Positions 16,467-23,582 of a DNA stretch of 64,000 nt are shown here, in pieces (positions within the stretch are counted from its first letter, which is position 1; the number at the start of each line of letters is the position of its first letter). Source of the stretch: Verrucomicrobiota bacterium (GTDB lineage Bacteria; Verrucomicrobiota; Verrucomicrobiia; Chthoniobacterales; Terrimicrobiaceae); contig JAPLTF010000026.1 in the NCBI GenBank assembly GCA_026398275.1, positions 1 to 64,000 of the forward strand, written 5' to 3'. A program made the translations under genes and the position numbers. Below the pieces are notes generated by a model. It worked only from the letters and a program-made list of their open reading frames with translations. It was not told the DNA's origin and did no database searches.

Positions 16467-18017
16467 ATGATCAACCTCCTTCGCAAAAACCAACGCGGGC
16501 TGATGCTTGTCATCGCCATCCTCACAATCGTGGCCTTCATCTTCCTCTACAACCGCGGGCCTCTCGACGACCTTGCCGCGACCCGGAGCCCGAAAATCTA
16601 CGGCCAGACGCTCTCTCCGGGAGCGCTCGAGCGGCAGGCGAAAAATTACCAGCTCACGCTCGCGCTCGGCCAGTATGACCTGGTCTCGAAGCTCGGCGGA
16701 ACGGGCGCCGACCAGGCGTCCTCGATGTCGGAATTTGTCTGGAACCTCCTCATCCTCCAGCACCAGGCGCGCGCTCTCGGGGTCGAGCCGACGGACGCGC
16801 AGGTGGCGGACCGGATCAAGGAAGTCGCCGTCTTTCAGACCGACAAGCAGTTTGATCCGCTGAAATACCGGGCTTTCCTCAGCGAGCAGCTGGCCCCGCG
16901 TGGATTCACAGAACACCAGCTCGAGGAGGTCATGCGCGACTCGCTGCGGCTGGAGAGAATCGAGTCGATCGTCGCATCGCCGGTCGCTGTCGGGGACAGG
17001 GAAATCCGCGAAGCCGCCCGCGTCCTGCAGCCGGTGAACGCCGAGTTTGTCCGCTTCAATGCCGAGGATGCCGCCAAGAGCGTGCAGGTGGCCCAGGAGG
17101 ACATCGCGGGGTATTTCGAAAGGAACCAGGCAAACCTCAATACGAGGGAAACCCGCGCGGTGCGCTATGTGAGCTTCGAACTGCCGGCCGGGTCGAAGCT
17201 CGAGGGCCGCGCCAAAGTCGATCAGCTCCAGAAGCTCGCCGACCAGGCCACGAAATTTGCGGACTCGCTCGCCACCATGCCGTTCGATCAAGCCGCAACG
17301 GCCGCGGGGCTGACGGTTCGGAGCACTCCGGCTTTCGACCGCGCGGGCACCCTCCCGGCGGTCTCCCAGGCCGGAGCGGACGGGGCAAAGCAGGTTCAGG
17401 ACATCCTCTCAAAAATCGTGCCTAAGGAAGTCGTCGCGGCGATCGCCCCGCCGGCATTCCTTCTCCCGGCGGTCGGAAAAATCAGCGATGTGGTTCAGTC
17501 GGGCGACGCATTTTATGTGGTCGAGCTTGCCGAGTTGAATCCCGCCCGTCCGCTCACGCTGGCCGAGGCCTCGCCCTCGATCGAAGCCCGCCTTCGCGAG
17601 GTCAAGGCAGAGCAGGCGCTGCGCACCTCGGGCGATGACAAAATCACGGCACTCCGCACCGCGCTCGCGTCGGGAAAAAAGTTTTCCGACGCCGCCAAGG
17701 CCGCCGGCCTGACGGTCGAGTCGCTGGACAACATCGCGCCCATGTCCGACTCCCTCACCCCGGACCAGCGCCGCGTCGTCTCCTCGACGCTCTCGCTCAA
17801 GGAGGGCGAGCTTTCTGGATTTGAAGCCGCACCCTGGGGCGGGCTCGGCGTCTACCTTCAATCCCGCGGGCCCCTCGCCGATGCCGAGCTGGCTGCAAAG
17901 CGCGAGGAAATCCAGCAGGGCCTCCTCGAGAACAAGCGCAGCCTGCTTTTTGCGGAATGGCTTCGGATCTGCCGCGAGGACGCGAAGATCAGCATTCCGG
18001 GAAAACCCCAGAGCTGA
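16467..18017 (+). CDS. PpiD/SurA-like periplasmic chaperone (peptidyl-prolyl isomerase-type)
   Basis: 516 residues: a single N-terminal membrane anchor (GLMLVIAILTIVAFIFLYN) then a SurA-N-like helical domain (residues 45-190; SEFVWNLLILQHQARALGVEPTDAQV) and a C-terminal half with VVELAELNPARPLTLAEA, typical of PpiD. These proteins sit in the inner membrane and help nascent envelope proteins fold. A clear parvulin active site is not evident, so it may be a chaperone only. The stop overlaps the next start (TGATG). Confidence 0.78.
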   Translation: MINLLRKNQRGLMLVIAILTIVAFIFLYNRGPLDDLAATRSPKIYGQTLSPGALERQAKNYQLTLALGQYDLVSKLGGTGADQASSMSEFVWNLLILQHQARALGVEPTDAQVADRIKEVAVFQTDKQFDPLKYRAFLSEQLAPRGFTEHQLEEVMRDSLRLERIESIVASPVAVGDREIREAARVLQPVNAEFVRFNAEDAAKSVQVAQEDIAGYFERNQANLNTRETRAVRYVSFELPAGSKLEGRAKVDQLQKLADQATKFADSLATMPFDQAATAAGLTVRSTPAFDRAGTLPAVSQAGADGAKQVQDILSKIVPKEVVAAIAPPAFLLPAVGKISDVVQSGDAFYVVELAELNPARPLTLAEASPSIEARLREVKAEQALRTSGDDKITALRTALASGKKFSDAAKAAGLTVESLDNIAPMSDSLTPDQRRVVSSTLSLKEGELSGFEAAPWGGLGVYLQSRGPLADAELAAKREEIQQGLLENKRSLLFAEWLRICREDAKISIPGKPQS

Positions 18018-18400
18018 TGAGCCTGCCGGCAGAGTCGGAGAACCAGCGGCTGCAGGACCTTTTCGACGAGGCCACCGGCGACCTCGCGGTCGGCGAGCTC
18101 GATGCAGCGGTGGAAAAATTCCGCGAATGCGTCGGCCTCGATCCGGAGTTCTTCGACGGCTGGCACGCGCTGGGCATGGCGCTCATGAAAACCGGCCGCC
18201 ACCCCGAAGCCATCGAGGCCGGACTGCAATCCGTCCGCCTCCGCCCGAACGACCAGCTTGCCTGGTCGAGCCTCTCGCTCTTCTATGTCCGGAACAATCA
18301 GGTTCCCGAAGCCGAGGCGTCCGGAGCCAAGGCGAAGATCATTTCGTGGGGAGGCAGGATCAACCCGGATGCCATCCCGCCCGCCAATCCGAACACATGA
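18017..18400 (+). CDS. Small TPR protein
   Basis: 127 residues made of about three TPR units (AVEKFRECVGLDPEFFDGWHALG; HPEAIEAGLQSVRLRPND) and no signal peptide, so cytoplasmic. It is sandwiched between PpiD-like and metG genes with 1-bp and 4-bp overlaps, so all three are translationally coupled. TPR-only proteins act as adaptors; the partner is unknown. The ATG at 18017 was chosen over the longer ORF because it overlaps the upstream stop. Confidence 0.75.
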   Translation: MSLPAESENQRLQDLFDEATGDLAVGELDAAVEKFRECVGLDPEFFDGWHALGMALMKTGRHPEAIEAGLQSVRLRPNDQLAWSSLSLFYVRNNQVPEAEASGAKAKIISWGGRINPDAIPPANPNT

Positions 18401-19935
18401 AATTTTCCCTCACCACCGCCATCGACTACACGAACGGGGCCCCGCACATCGGGCATGCCTACGAAAAGGTGCTCGCGGATGCGATCGCCCGCTACCACCG
18501 TCTCAAGGGGGACGATGTCTTTTTCCTCACCGGAGTCGATCAGCACGGGCAGAAGGTCCAGCAGTCGGCCCAGAAGCAGGGCGTCGCCCCGTCGGAATTT
18601 GTCGCGGGCATCACGGCGAAATTCCTCGCCCTCTGGAAGACGCTCGACATCAGCTGCGACGCGTGGGCGGCGACGGTCGAGCCGGTCCACAAGCACTGCG
18701 TCCAGGCGATGCTCCAGCTCCTCTGGGACACCGGCCATTTCTACAAGTCGAAGCAGGCCGGCTATTACAGCGTCCGCCAGGAGCAATTCCTCACCGACAA
18801 GGAGCGCGGGCCGGACGGGGAGTTCGGACCGGAGTGGGGCGAGGTCGTCCTCATCGAGGAGGAAAATTATTTTTTCAAACTCGCCGCGCACCGCCAGTGG
18901 CTGCTCGATCTCATCGATGTGCGCTCTGCGGCGGGAACCCCGTTCGTCGTTCCGGATTTCCGCGTCGCAGAACTTCGCAATGCCGTCGAGAAACTCTCCG
19001 GCGACCTCTGCATCTCGCGGCCGAAGTCGCGCCTCGAGTGGGGCATCGAGCTCCCGTTCGACAAGGATTTCGTCACGTATGTCTGGTTCGATGCGCTGTC
19101 GAACTACGTGAGCTTCGCGGGCTACGACCCCACGCCGGGCGCGGACAATTCCCTCTTCCACTCGCGCTGGCCAGCCCTGCATGTCATCGGCAAGGACATC
19201 ATGGTGCCGCCGCACGGGATCTACTGGCCGATCATGCTCAAGGCCTGCGGGTTTGCGGATGCCGACATCCCGACGCTTCTCGTCCACGGATGGTGGAACA
19301 TCGCGGGCTCGAAGATGAGCAAGAGCGAGGGGAACATCGTGGATCCCGCAGTGCTGGCGGAGACGTTCGGCGTCGCTGCGACCCGCTACTATCTGCTCAG
19401 CGACATCGCCACCGGGAGGGATTCGGACTTCAGCGAGGAACGCCTCATTCTCCGCTACAACACCGACCTCGCGAACAGCCTCGGCAACCTCCTCAACCGC
19501 ACGCTCAGCATGGCGAAACGCTACCGCTCCGGGATCCTCAAAAAATCCGACTCCCCGCTCGCGGCATTTGTCGCGGAAAAATGTGCGGCCTACTCGCGAC
19601 GGATGGATGCCTTCGAAGTCCACGCCGCCATCGAGAGCACATGGGAGATCATCGTCCGCTGCAACGCCTACGTTGAGGAGTCCGCCCCGTGGAAGCTCGC
19701 GAAGGATCCCGCATCGGCGGAGAAGCTCGATGAGGTCCTCTACTCGCTCGCCGAGGCCCTGCGCGTCGTCTCGATTCTCATCACCCCGATCATCCCGGAA
19801 TCCGCCGCGGCCATCCGCAGCCAGCTCCAATGGGACGGACCCTTGAGCATCGCCCGTTGCGAATGGGGCCTGCTCGCCGACGGCCACCAACTCGGGGACC
19901 CGGTTCCGGTGTTCCCCCGCATCGAGCGCGAATAG
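18397..19935 (+). CDS. metG: Methionyl-tRNA synthetase
   Basis: 512-residue class I synthetase that charges tRNA-Met. The HIGH signature occurs as HIGHAYEK at residue 14 and KMSKS as SKMSKSEGN near 306. The segment between follows the CP domain without the four-cysteine zinc knuckle (VRQEQFLTDKERGPDG), so it is the zinc-less type. There is no C-terminal EMAP/tRNA-binding domain, so it is a short monomer-type MetRS. The ATG start overlaps the TPR stop (ATGA). Confidence 0.93.
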   Translation: MKFSLTTAIDYTNGAPHIGHAYEKVLADAIARYHRLKGDDVFFLTGVDQHGQKVQQSAQKQGVAPSEFVAGITAKFLALWKTLDISCDAWAATVEPVHKHCVQAMLQLLWDTGHFYKSKQAGYYSVRQEQFLTDKERGPDGEFGPEWGEVVLIEEENYFFKLAAHRQWLLDLIDVRSAAGTPFVVPDFRVAELRNAVEKLSGDLCISRPKSRLEWGIELPFDKDFVTYVWFDALSNYVSFAGYDPTPGADNSLFHSRWPALHVIGKDIMVPPHGIYWPIMLKACGFADADIPTLLVHGWWNIAGSKMSKSEGNIVDPAVLAETFGVAATRYYLLSDIATGRDSDFSEERLILRYNTDLANSLGNLLNRTLSMAKRYRSGILKKSDSPLAAFVAEKCAAYSRRMDAFEVHAAIESTWEIIVRCNAYVEESAPWKLAKDPASAEKLDEVLYSLAEALRVVSILITPIIPESAAAIRSQLQWDGPLSIARCEWGLLADGHQLGDPVPVFPRIERE

Positions 19936-19937
19936 CC

Positions 19938-20906
19938 ATGCGGGCGCTCCGGGAGAGGATCGAGTATGCCGGCCTCGCGGCGAGCGCATGGTTCGTGGCG
20001 CGCCTGCCGTTCGGAGTCCTCCGCCCGCTTGCCTCCGTCCTCGGCTCCCTCGTCTACCGGCTCGACCTGCGCGGCCGCACGGTCGCGCTGGAAAATATCG
20101 AGGCCGCGTTCCCGGGGAAATTCTCCAAGTCCCGGAAATCGCAGATCGCGCGCGGGTCCTACATCACATTTGCCCGCACGATGTTCGAGCTCTTCTGGGC
20201 GCCGAACATGGATGAGAAGTTTTTCGGCCGCCACGTCGTCTTCGAAGGCTGGGACAGGGACTACGTGCGCAAGGATCCTCAGCGGCCCGCCATCTACGCC
20301 TGCTTCCACTTTGGAAATTTTGAATGGCTGGCCCTCGCCGGCGCCTACTCGATCAGCCCGGGCCCGGTCATCGCCCAGCGCTTCAAAAACCCTCTCCTCG
20401 GCCCGGTCTTCGACCACCTCCGCACCAGCACCGGCAACCAGGTCATCCCCCAGGAACGCGCGATGATCCGCATGCTCAAATACCTCAAGGACGGCGGAAA
20501 ATTCGGCATGCTCTGCGACCTGAACCTCGACCCGCGCGAGGGCAGCGTCCTCATCGACTGCTTCGGCGGACTCCTCGCCAGCGTCACACAGACCCACGCC
20601 GCCCTCGCGCAGAGAACCGGCGCCGCCATCGTCCCGGTCGAATGCCGCCCGGGACCATCGGGCAAATACCGCATCATCCATCACGCACCGATCGAATGCC
20701 CCGCGGATGCCAGCCCGCGCGACATCGTCCAGCGATGCTGGAATGCCCTCGAGCCCGCGGTCCACGATCACCCGGAATGCTGGCTCTGGTCCTACAAACA
20801 CTGGCGCTACAAGCCCGAAACCGGCAGCTCCAGATACCCGTTCTACGCCAACCGCTCGAAGCGCTTCGACAAGCTCATCAGCCAGTGGAACACCGGAAAA
20901 ACCTGA
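19938..20906 (+). CDS. LpxL/HtrB-type lipid A acyltransferase
   Basis: 322 residues of the lysophospholipid/lipid A acyltransferase family. The N-terminal amphipathic part and the catalytic HX4(D/E) motif as HFGNFEWLAL near 124 support transfer of a secondary acyl chain to lipid A precursors at the inner membrane. It starts 2 bp after metG stops, in the same operon. With hldD it supports an LPS-producing outer membrane. Substrate chain length cannot be told. Confidence 0.83.
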   Translation: MRALRERIEYAGLAASAWFVARLPFGVLRPLASVLGSLVYRLDLRGRTVALENIEAAFPGKFSKSRKSQIARGSYITFARTMFELFWAPNMDEKFFGRHVVFEGWDRDYVRKDPQRPAIYACFHFGNFEWLALAGAYSISPGPVIAQRFKNPLLGPVFDHLRTSTGNQVIPQERAMIRMLKYLKDGGKFGMLCDLNLDPREGSVLIDCFGGLLASVTQTHAALAQRTGAAIVPVECRPGPSGKYRIIHHAPIECPADASPRDIVQRCWNALEPAVHDHPECWLWSYKHWRYKPETGSSRYPFYANRSKRFDKLISQWNTGKT

Positions 20907-20988
20907 ACGCACAGACGCCAGGATTTCTTCTTTTCCCGAGATTCAGGATTGCGTCTTTCCCGGTTCCGGTTACTTTTCCCCTCCCGCC

Positions 20989-21060
20989 GGGTTGGTAGCT
21001 CAATGGTAGAGCAGCGCCCTTTTAAGGCGTTGGTTGTGGGTTCGAGTCCCACCCAACCCA
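20989..21060 (+). tRNA. tRNA-Lys (anticodon UUU)
   Basis: A 72-nt cloverleaf folds fully: acceptor GGGTTGG/CCAACCC, D-stem GCTC/GAGC, anticodon stem GCGCC/GGCGT with loop CTTTTAA (anticodon TTT), T-stem GTGGG/CCCAC with TTCGAGT loop, and discriminator A. CCA is not encoded. It is the attachment site of the integrated element; the 3' 43 nt are duplicated at 27894. Confidence 0.97.
21018..21060 (+). repeat. attL: 43-bp core inside tRNA-Lys
   Basis: Identical to 27894-27936; the repeat runs from the anticodon loop to the discriminator base, so integration restores an intact tRNA. The sequences diverge immediately outside (C versus T on the left; C versus A on the right). Confidence 0.93.
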
Positions 21061-21166
21061 CTTTTCTTTTTGCCTAGGGAAACCGCATAAACAAAGGCTC
21101 TACGGGCCTTTTCACCCTCTCAGGCGGTTACGCACTGAAACGCACGAAAACGCATAAAATAGCCCA

Positions 21167-21314
21167 TTTCGTGGCAAGCAGCGGGCAAGTGGATTTTGGG
21201 GCACTTGCCATTTACTTGCCACGAAACGCAACCGCAGGAGGCGGTCGCCGGTCGGGGAGGGCTCGGCCTTTGGGATTCGTGGGGCGCGGTCGCTTGCCCT
21301 CTACTTGCCACGAA
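21167..21314. promoter_or_regulatory. Repeated ACTTGCC sites near attL (candidate integrase arm sites)
   Basis: CTTGCCACGAA occurs at 21215 and 21304 and, inverted, at 21168; further ACTTGCC-type copies lie at 21183 and 21203. A matching GGGCAAGT lies near attR at 27859, in the integrase leader. Tyrosine integrases often bind such arm-type sites at both element ends; this role is inferred. There is no convincing gene in 21061-21313. Confidence 0.4.
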
Positions 21315-21556
21315 TGGCCCTCGCCCTACTGTCTCCGCCCTGCGAAAGTTTCCGAGCCGAGTTGAAGTTTTCGGAGCAGCGGTCCTTTCAACTGTTGGAC
21401 TTCGCGACGATCCGGGGCGAGCTGGCCGACTCAACCGTGGTTGAGTCAAAGGACTTGCCAACATCTGAGCGCGCAGCCCGCGAGTTGAAAAAAGTCGAAC
21501 CGGCCAAGCGCCCGGAAGTTTACGCCAAGGCCGTTGCAAAACAAAGTGGAATATGA
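21314..21556 (+). CDS. Small phage/plasmid-type protein, first of two paralogues
   Basis: 80 residues; the useful part is SEQRSFQLLDFATIRGELA followed by LPTSERAARELKKVEPAKR. This 'S-x-R/Q... LPxSExxARxLxKL' layout is seen in regulatory/partition-like proteins of phages and plasmids. It aligns with the product of the next gene, so the pair is a tandem duplication. The ends overlap as ATGA. The N-terminal 20 residues look unlike the rest, so it may be a truncated copy. The ATG at 21314 is used, not the TTG of the ORF track. Confidence 0.4.
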   Translation: MALALLSPPCESFRAELKFSEQRSFQLLDFATIRGELADSTVVESKDLPTSERAARELKKVEPAKRPEVYAKAVAKQSGI

Positions 21557-21891
21557 GCCGCGTGCAAGCGCATCGCCTCATAGGAGCTAGCGAAGTTTCC
21601 AAAATGTTACCAACTGGTAACAAGCCGACAACCGAATCCCAGGCTCGCCCCCTGACAAAGCTGCCAGCCGAGAAGCAGCCGGAAGCGTGGAGCAAGGCCG
21701 TGGAATCGGCAGGGGGCGAGCAGCCAATCCCGGCTTCCGGTGTTGACCAGAAGGGAAAGAAGCGTGAAGGGTTCGGGTTCGTGGTCAATTCGTTCGGATC
21801 TATCGCATGGCCGGGTGTCCCCGATAAAGTTTTCGGCATGGTGCAGGAGCAGGCGGCGGCGCAAGGGGATGTTTTATCAGTGAACCACTGA
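21553..21891 (+). CDS. Small phage/plasmid-type protein, second of two paralogues
   Basis: 112 residues. SRVQAHRLIGASEVSKML then SQARPLTKLPAEKQPEAW match the same family as the gene before it, which commonly shows 'SRSQAYRLI... ARPLxxLPPEQQ' and is found beside replication or partition genes. It starts 4 bp inside the previous gene. The C-terminus runs into the 37-bp direct repeat, suggesting that the original end was lost by rearrangement. It reads towards the interior, opposite to the main operon. Confidence 0.45.
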   Translation: MSRVQAHRLIGASEVSKMLPTGNKPTTESQARPLTKLPAEKQPEAWSKAVESAGGEQPIPASGVDQKGKKREGFGFVVNSFGSIAWPGVPDKVFGMVQEQAAAQGDVLSVNH

Positions 21892-21968
21892 GCCCTCAGT
21901 TGGCGCTGGCAGCGAGTCACCCTTGGGTGACGCGCAAGGGGATGTTTTATCAGTGAACCACTGAGCCC
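21859..21968 (+). repeat. 37-bp direct repeat, two copies
   Basis: Identical 37-bp units at 21859-21895 and 21932-21968, 73 bp apart, starting GCGCAAGGGGATG and ending CACTGAGCCC. The first covers the end of the small protein gene. No coding role is visible in the second copy. Confidence 0.85.
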
Positions 21969-21976
21969 GCCCCCCT

Positions 21977-22097
21977 CTCGCGCGTGCGTGCGCGATGCGT
22001 TGCGAAATGTTCGCCTCGCGCGTGCGCGGAATTATCGGTGAATGGCTTGGGACCCACGGGTCCCAAATTGTTCGCCTCGCGCGTGCGCGGAATTATC
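21977..22097. repeat. GC-rich repeats (CGCGCGTGCGCG type) at element left side
   Basis: Two identical 29-bp units (22008-22036 and 22069-22097) contain CCTCGCGCGTGCGCGG; a 21-bp stretch (21988-22008) is repeated exactly at 22756-22776 inside the HTH gene. Read on the minus strand they encode ISQRIAHARE-like peptides, as in that gene. The region has no gene of its own (21892-22114). Confidence 0.75.
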
Positions 22098-22114
22098 CCG
22101 AAATTCCCGGCATC

Positions 22115-22531
22115 CTACCCGGAAACATTTTCAATCCTCACTGTGATCTTGGGAGGAACAGGAACGTATTTTGCCCGCCAACATCCGGCCTTTTCCAGTT
22201 CGGCCCGGATGCCGGAAGGAGTTTCAGGCATGGTGGTTCCTCGCGGGATTGCGCCCTCCTCAATGGCAAGAAACCATTCAGCCGCCGCCCGGACATCGCG
22301 CCGCCGCATGAGTCTGGACATGGACGCACGCGCCCCGGCACGGCTCCGGGCTTTCGGGTAAACCCGCAAGTATGCTTCCACCAGTGGCGCAAGGGTGAAG
22401 CCCATGTATCGCATTCCGTGTTTCACGCACCATCTTGCAGCGTGTCGAACAACCTCCGCATGTTTCCAGTAAATCCGCTTTTCGCCGGAAGGAGTTAACC
22501 GTTTCTGGATATAGCGGATTGACGCTTTCAT
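22115..22531 (-). CDS. Possible small terminase subunit (TerS-like)
   Basis: 138 residues, last gene of the operon and overlapping the HTH gene by ATGA. The central part VEAYLRVYPKARSRAGARASMSRLMRRRDV resembles the N-terminal HTH of phage TerS proteins ('A...AYP.A....A..ASRLLR.P.V'). TerS recognises the DNA to be packaged; satellites of the PICI class carry their own TerS to redirect helper capsids. The similarity is by eye only and the protein could equally be another DNA-binding factor. Confidence 0.4.
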   Translation of the reverse strand: MKASIRYIQKRLTPSGEKRIYWKHAEVVRHAARWCVKHGMRYMGFTLAPLVEAYLRVYPKARSRAGARASMSRLMRRRDVRAAAEWFLAIEEGAIPRGTTMPETPSGIRAELEKAGCWRAKYVPVPPKITVRIENVSG

Positions 22532-22986
22532 GCGGTAACGTTTCCACGCAACCGCCGCCGCAGAGCAACAAAGGGATGCGTTGTTCCAGTGATCCGCGCA
22601 ATCTCACGGTTGCTTGCATCCGGGTTTGCCGTAAGAGCGGAATCGACGGCCTGCCGCTTTCCCTCGCGCGTGCGCGTGCGTGCGATGCTTACGGAAATTG
22701 GCTTGCCCGCATCCTCTCGCGCGTGCGCGATGTCGGAAGAAATCCCCTCGCGTGTGTGCGCGATGCGTTGCGAAATTCCCGGCTCCGCTGTCCTGATACT
22801 CGTGACGGATTCCGCGCCCGCCTGTGGCGATTGTGGCGCAAGGCCAGCCCATCGCCGCAGTTCGTCGGCTCCCGGATGTTCGACAACGCAGCCGTAGAAC
22901 TGCCAGTTCTTCACCCCGGCCAGCATATCCCGCGCGGCCTGTCGTTTGTGATGGTCGGGCAATCCTGCCCAGCTTTGTGTTCTCAT
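22528..22986 (-). CDS. HTH protein with an internal IAHAREG-type repeat
   Basis: 152 residues, start ATG at 22984-22986 overlapping the ERCC4 stop by 4 bp; the ORF track shows a longer frame that is antisense upstream. The C-terminus RQAVDSALTANPDASNREIARITG is a helix-turn-helix as in phage/plasmid regulators. The middle holds imperfect repeats (ISQRIAHTREG, SSDIAHAREDA, SIARTRTREGK) coded by the CGCGCGTGCGCG DNA repeat that also lies outside the gene. Function unknown; a DNA-binding role in replication or regulation is likely. Confidence 0.6.
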   Translation of the reverse strand: MRTQSWAGLPDHHKRQAARDMLAGVKNWQFYGCVVEHPGADELRRWAGLAPQSPQAGAESVTSIRTAEPGISQRIAHTREGISSDIAHAREDAGKPISVSIARTRTREGKRQAVDSALTANPDASNREIARITGTTHPFVALRRRLRGNVTA

Positions 22987-23462
22987 GGTTTTGGATGGTT
23001 CTTTGATTTTGTTGCCACATCGGCCAGTTGAGCGGATGCGCGTTGAATGTCCTTCACTTGACCGGCCAGACATCGAAAGGCGAAATTCGCGGCGGATTCC
23101 ACCGAGCCAGCAAAAACAATCGGGCAGTATCTTGCCGTCCATGCCGCCACGGTTCCGACAACGGCGTTGTGATGAATCCCACGGGCGGCGGTGCAGACAT
23201 CCCGCATATCGCCCTCGACAACGACGATGAACCGCCCGCAGTAGCGGGATCGTTTCAACTCGCGCTCGAATCGTTCGCGGGATGCGCCGATACAACCGGC
23301 CAGGTCGGGCGGGGTCTTGCGCTCAATGACAATTCCGTCAGGAAGGCGAGCAAGGGCCACGTCTCCAGTTTCGAGGGTGCCGGGCTCGATGCGCCAGCCG
23401 TCCGGGAGGTGACGCGCCCACGGGTGCGGGTCGGGTTCGCGGGTGTCGAGGAGGATTGTCAT
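22983..23462 (-). CDS. ERCC4-domain nuclease
   Basis: 159 residues. The N-terminal half MTILLDTREPDPHPW ... GDVALARLPDGIVIERKTPPDL carries the ERCC4 nuclease motif (D..E... GD...ERK), as in XPF/Mus81 and in many phage-encoded nucleases. These enzymes cut branched or single-strand/double-strand junction DNA. Placed directly after the candidate origin and helicase, it may resolve replication intermediates. No helicase or HhH domain is attached, so it is the short stand-alone form. Confidence 0.72.
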   Translation of the reverse strand: MTILLDTREPDPHPWARHLPDGWRIEPGTLETGDVALARLPDGIVIERKTPPDLAGCIGASRERFERELKRSRYCGRFIVVVEGDMRDVCTAARGIHHNAVVGTVAAWTARYCPIVFAGSVESAANFAFRCLAGQVKDIQRASAQLADVATKSKNHPKP

Positions 23463-23480
23463 TCCCGCTTCCTTCCATGC

Positions 23481-23580
23481 GTGGAAGATTTTCCATTTCC
23501 ACGCCTATATATAGGCGCGGTGGAAATGGAAATTCCACATCCTTTCCACTGGAATTCCACTGTGGAAAAACTGTGGAAAA
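23481..23580. other. Candidate replication origin with iterons
   Basis: This 120-bp gap between nuclease and helicase genes holds nine TTCCAC/GTGGAA hexamers. TTCCAC occurs at 23533, 23544 and 23555 (11-bp period) and GTGGAA at 23562 and 23573 (11-bp period); other copies are at 23481, 23497 and 23520. A 16-bp palindrome CGCCTATATATAGGCG lies at 23502-23517. The last two copies read TGTGGAAAA, close to a DnaA box. Phased iterons beside a primase/helicase are typical of plasmid and satellite origins; function is inferred. Confidence 0.6.
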
Positions 23581-23582
23581 TA

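Noticed and set aside
18298-19989. 563-aa open frame antisense to metG
   Set aside because: HIGH and KMSKS motifs are on the plus strand; the antisense frame has none.
21120-21920. 266-aa minus-strand frame at the element left end
   Set aside because: Antisense to two plus-strand genes with family-like sequence; contains repeat-derived and low-complexity text.
22983-23295. Longer 255-aa frame extending the HTH gene over the ERCC4 gene
   Set aside because: The upstream part is out of frame with, and overlaps, a clear ERCC4 nuclease; an ATGA overlap start at 22986 fits better.
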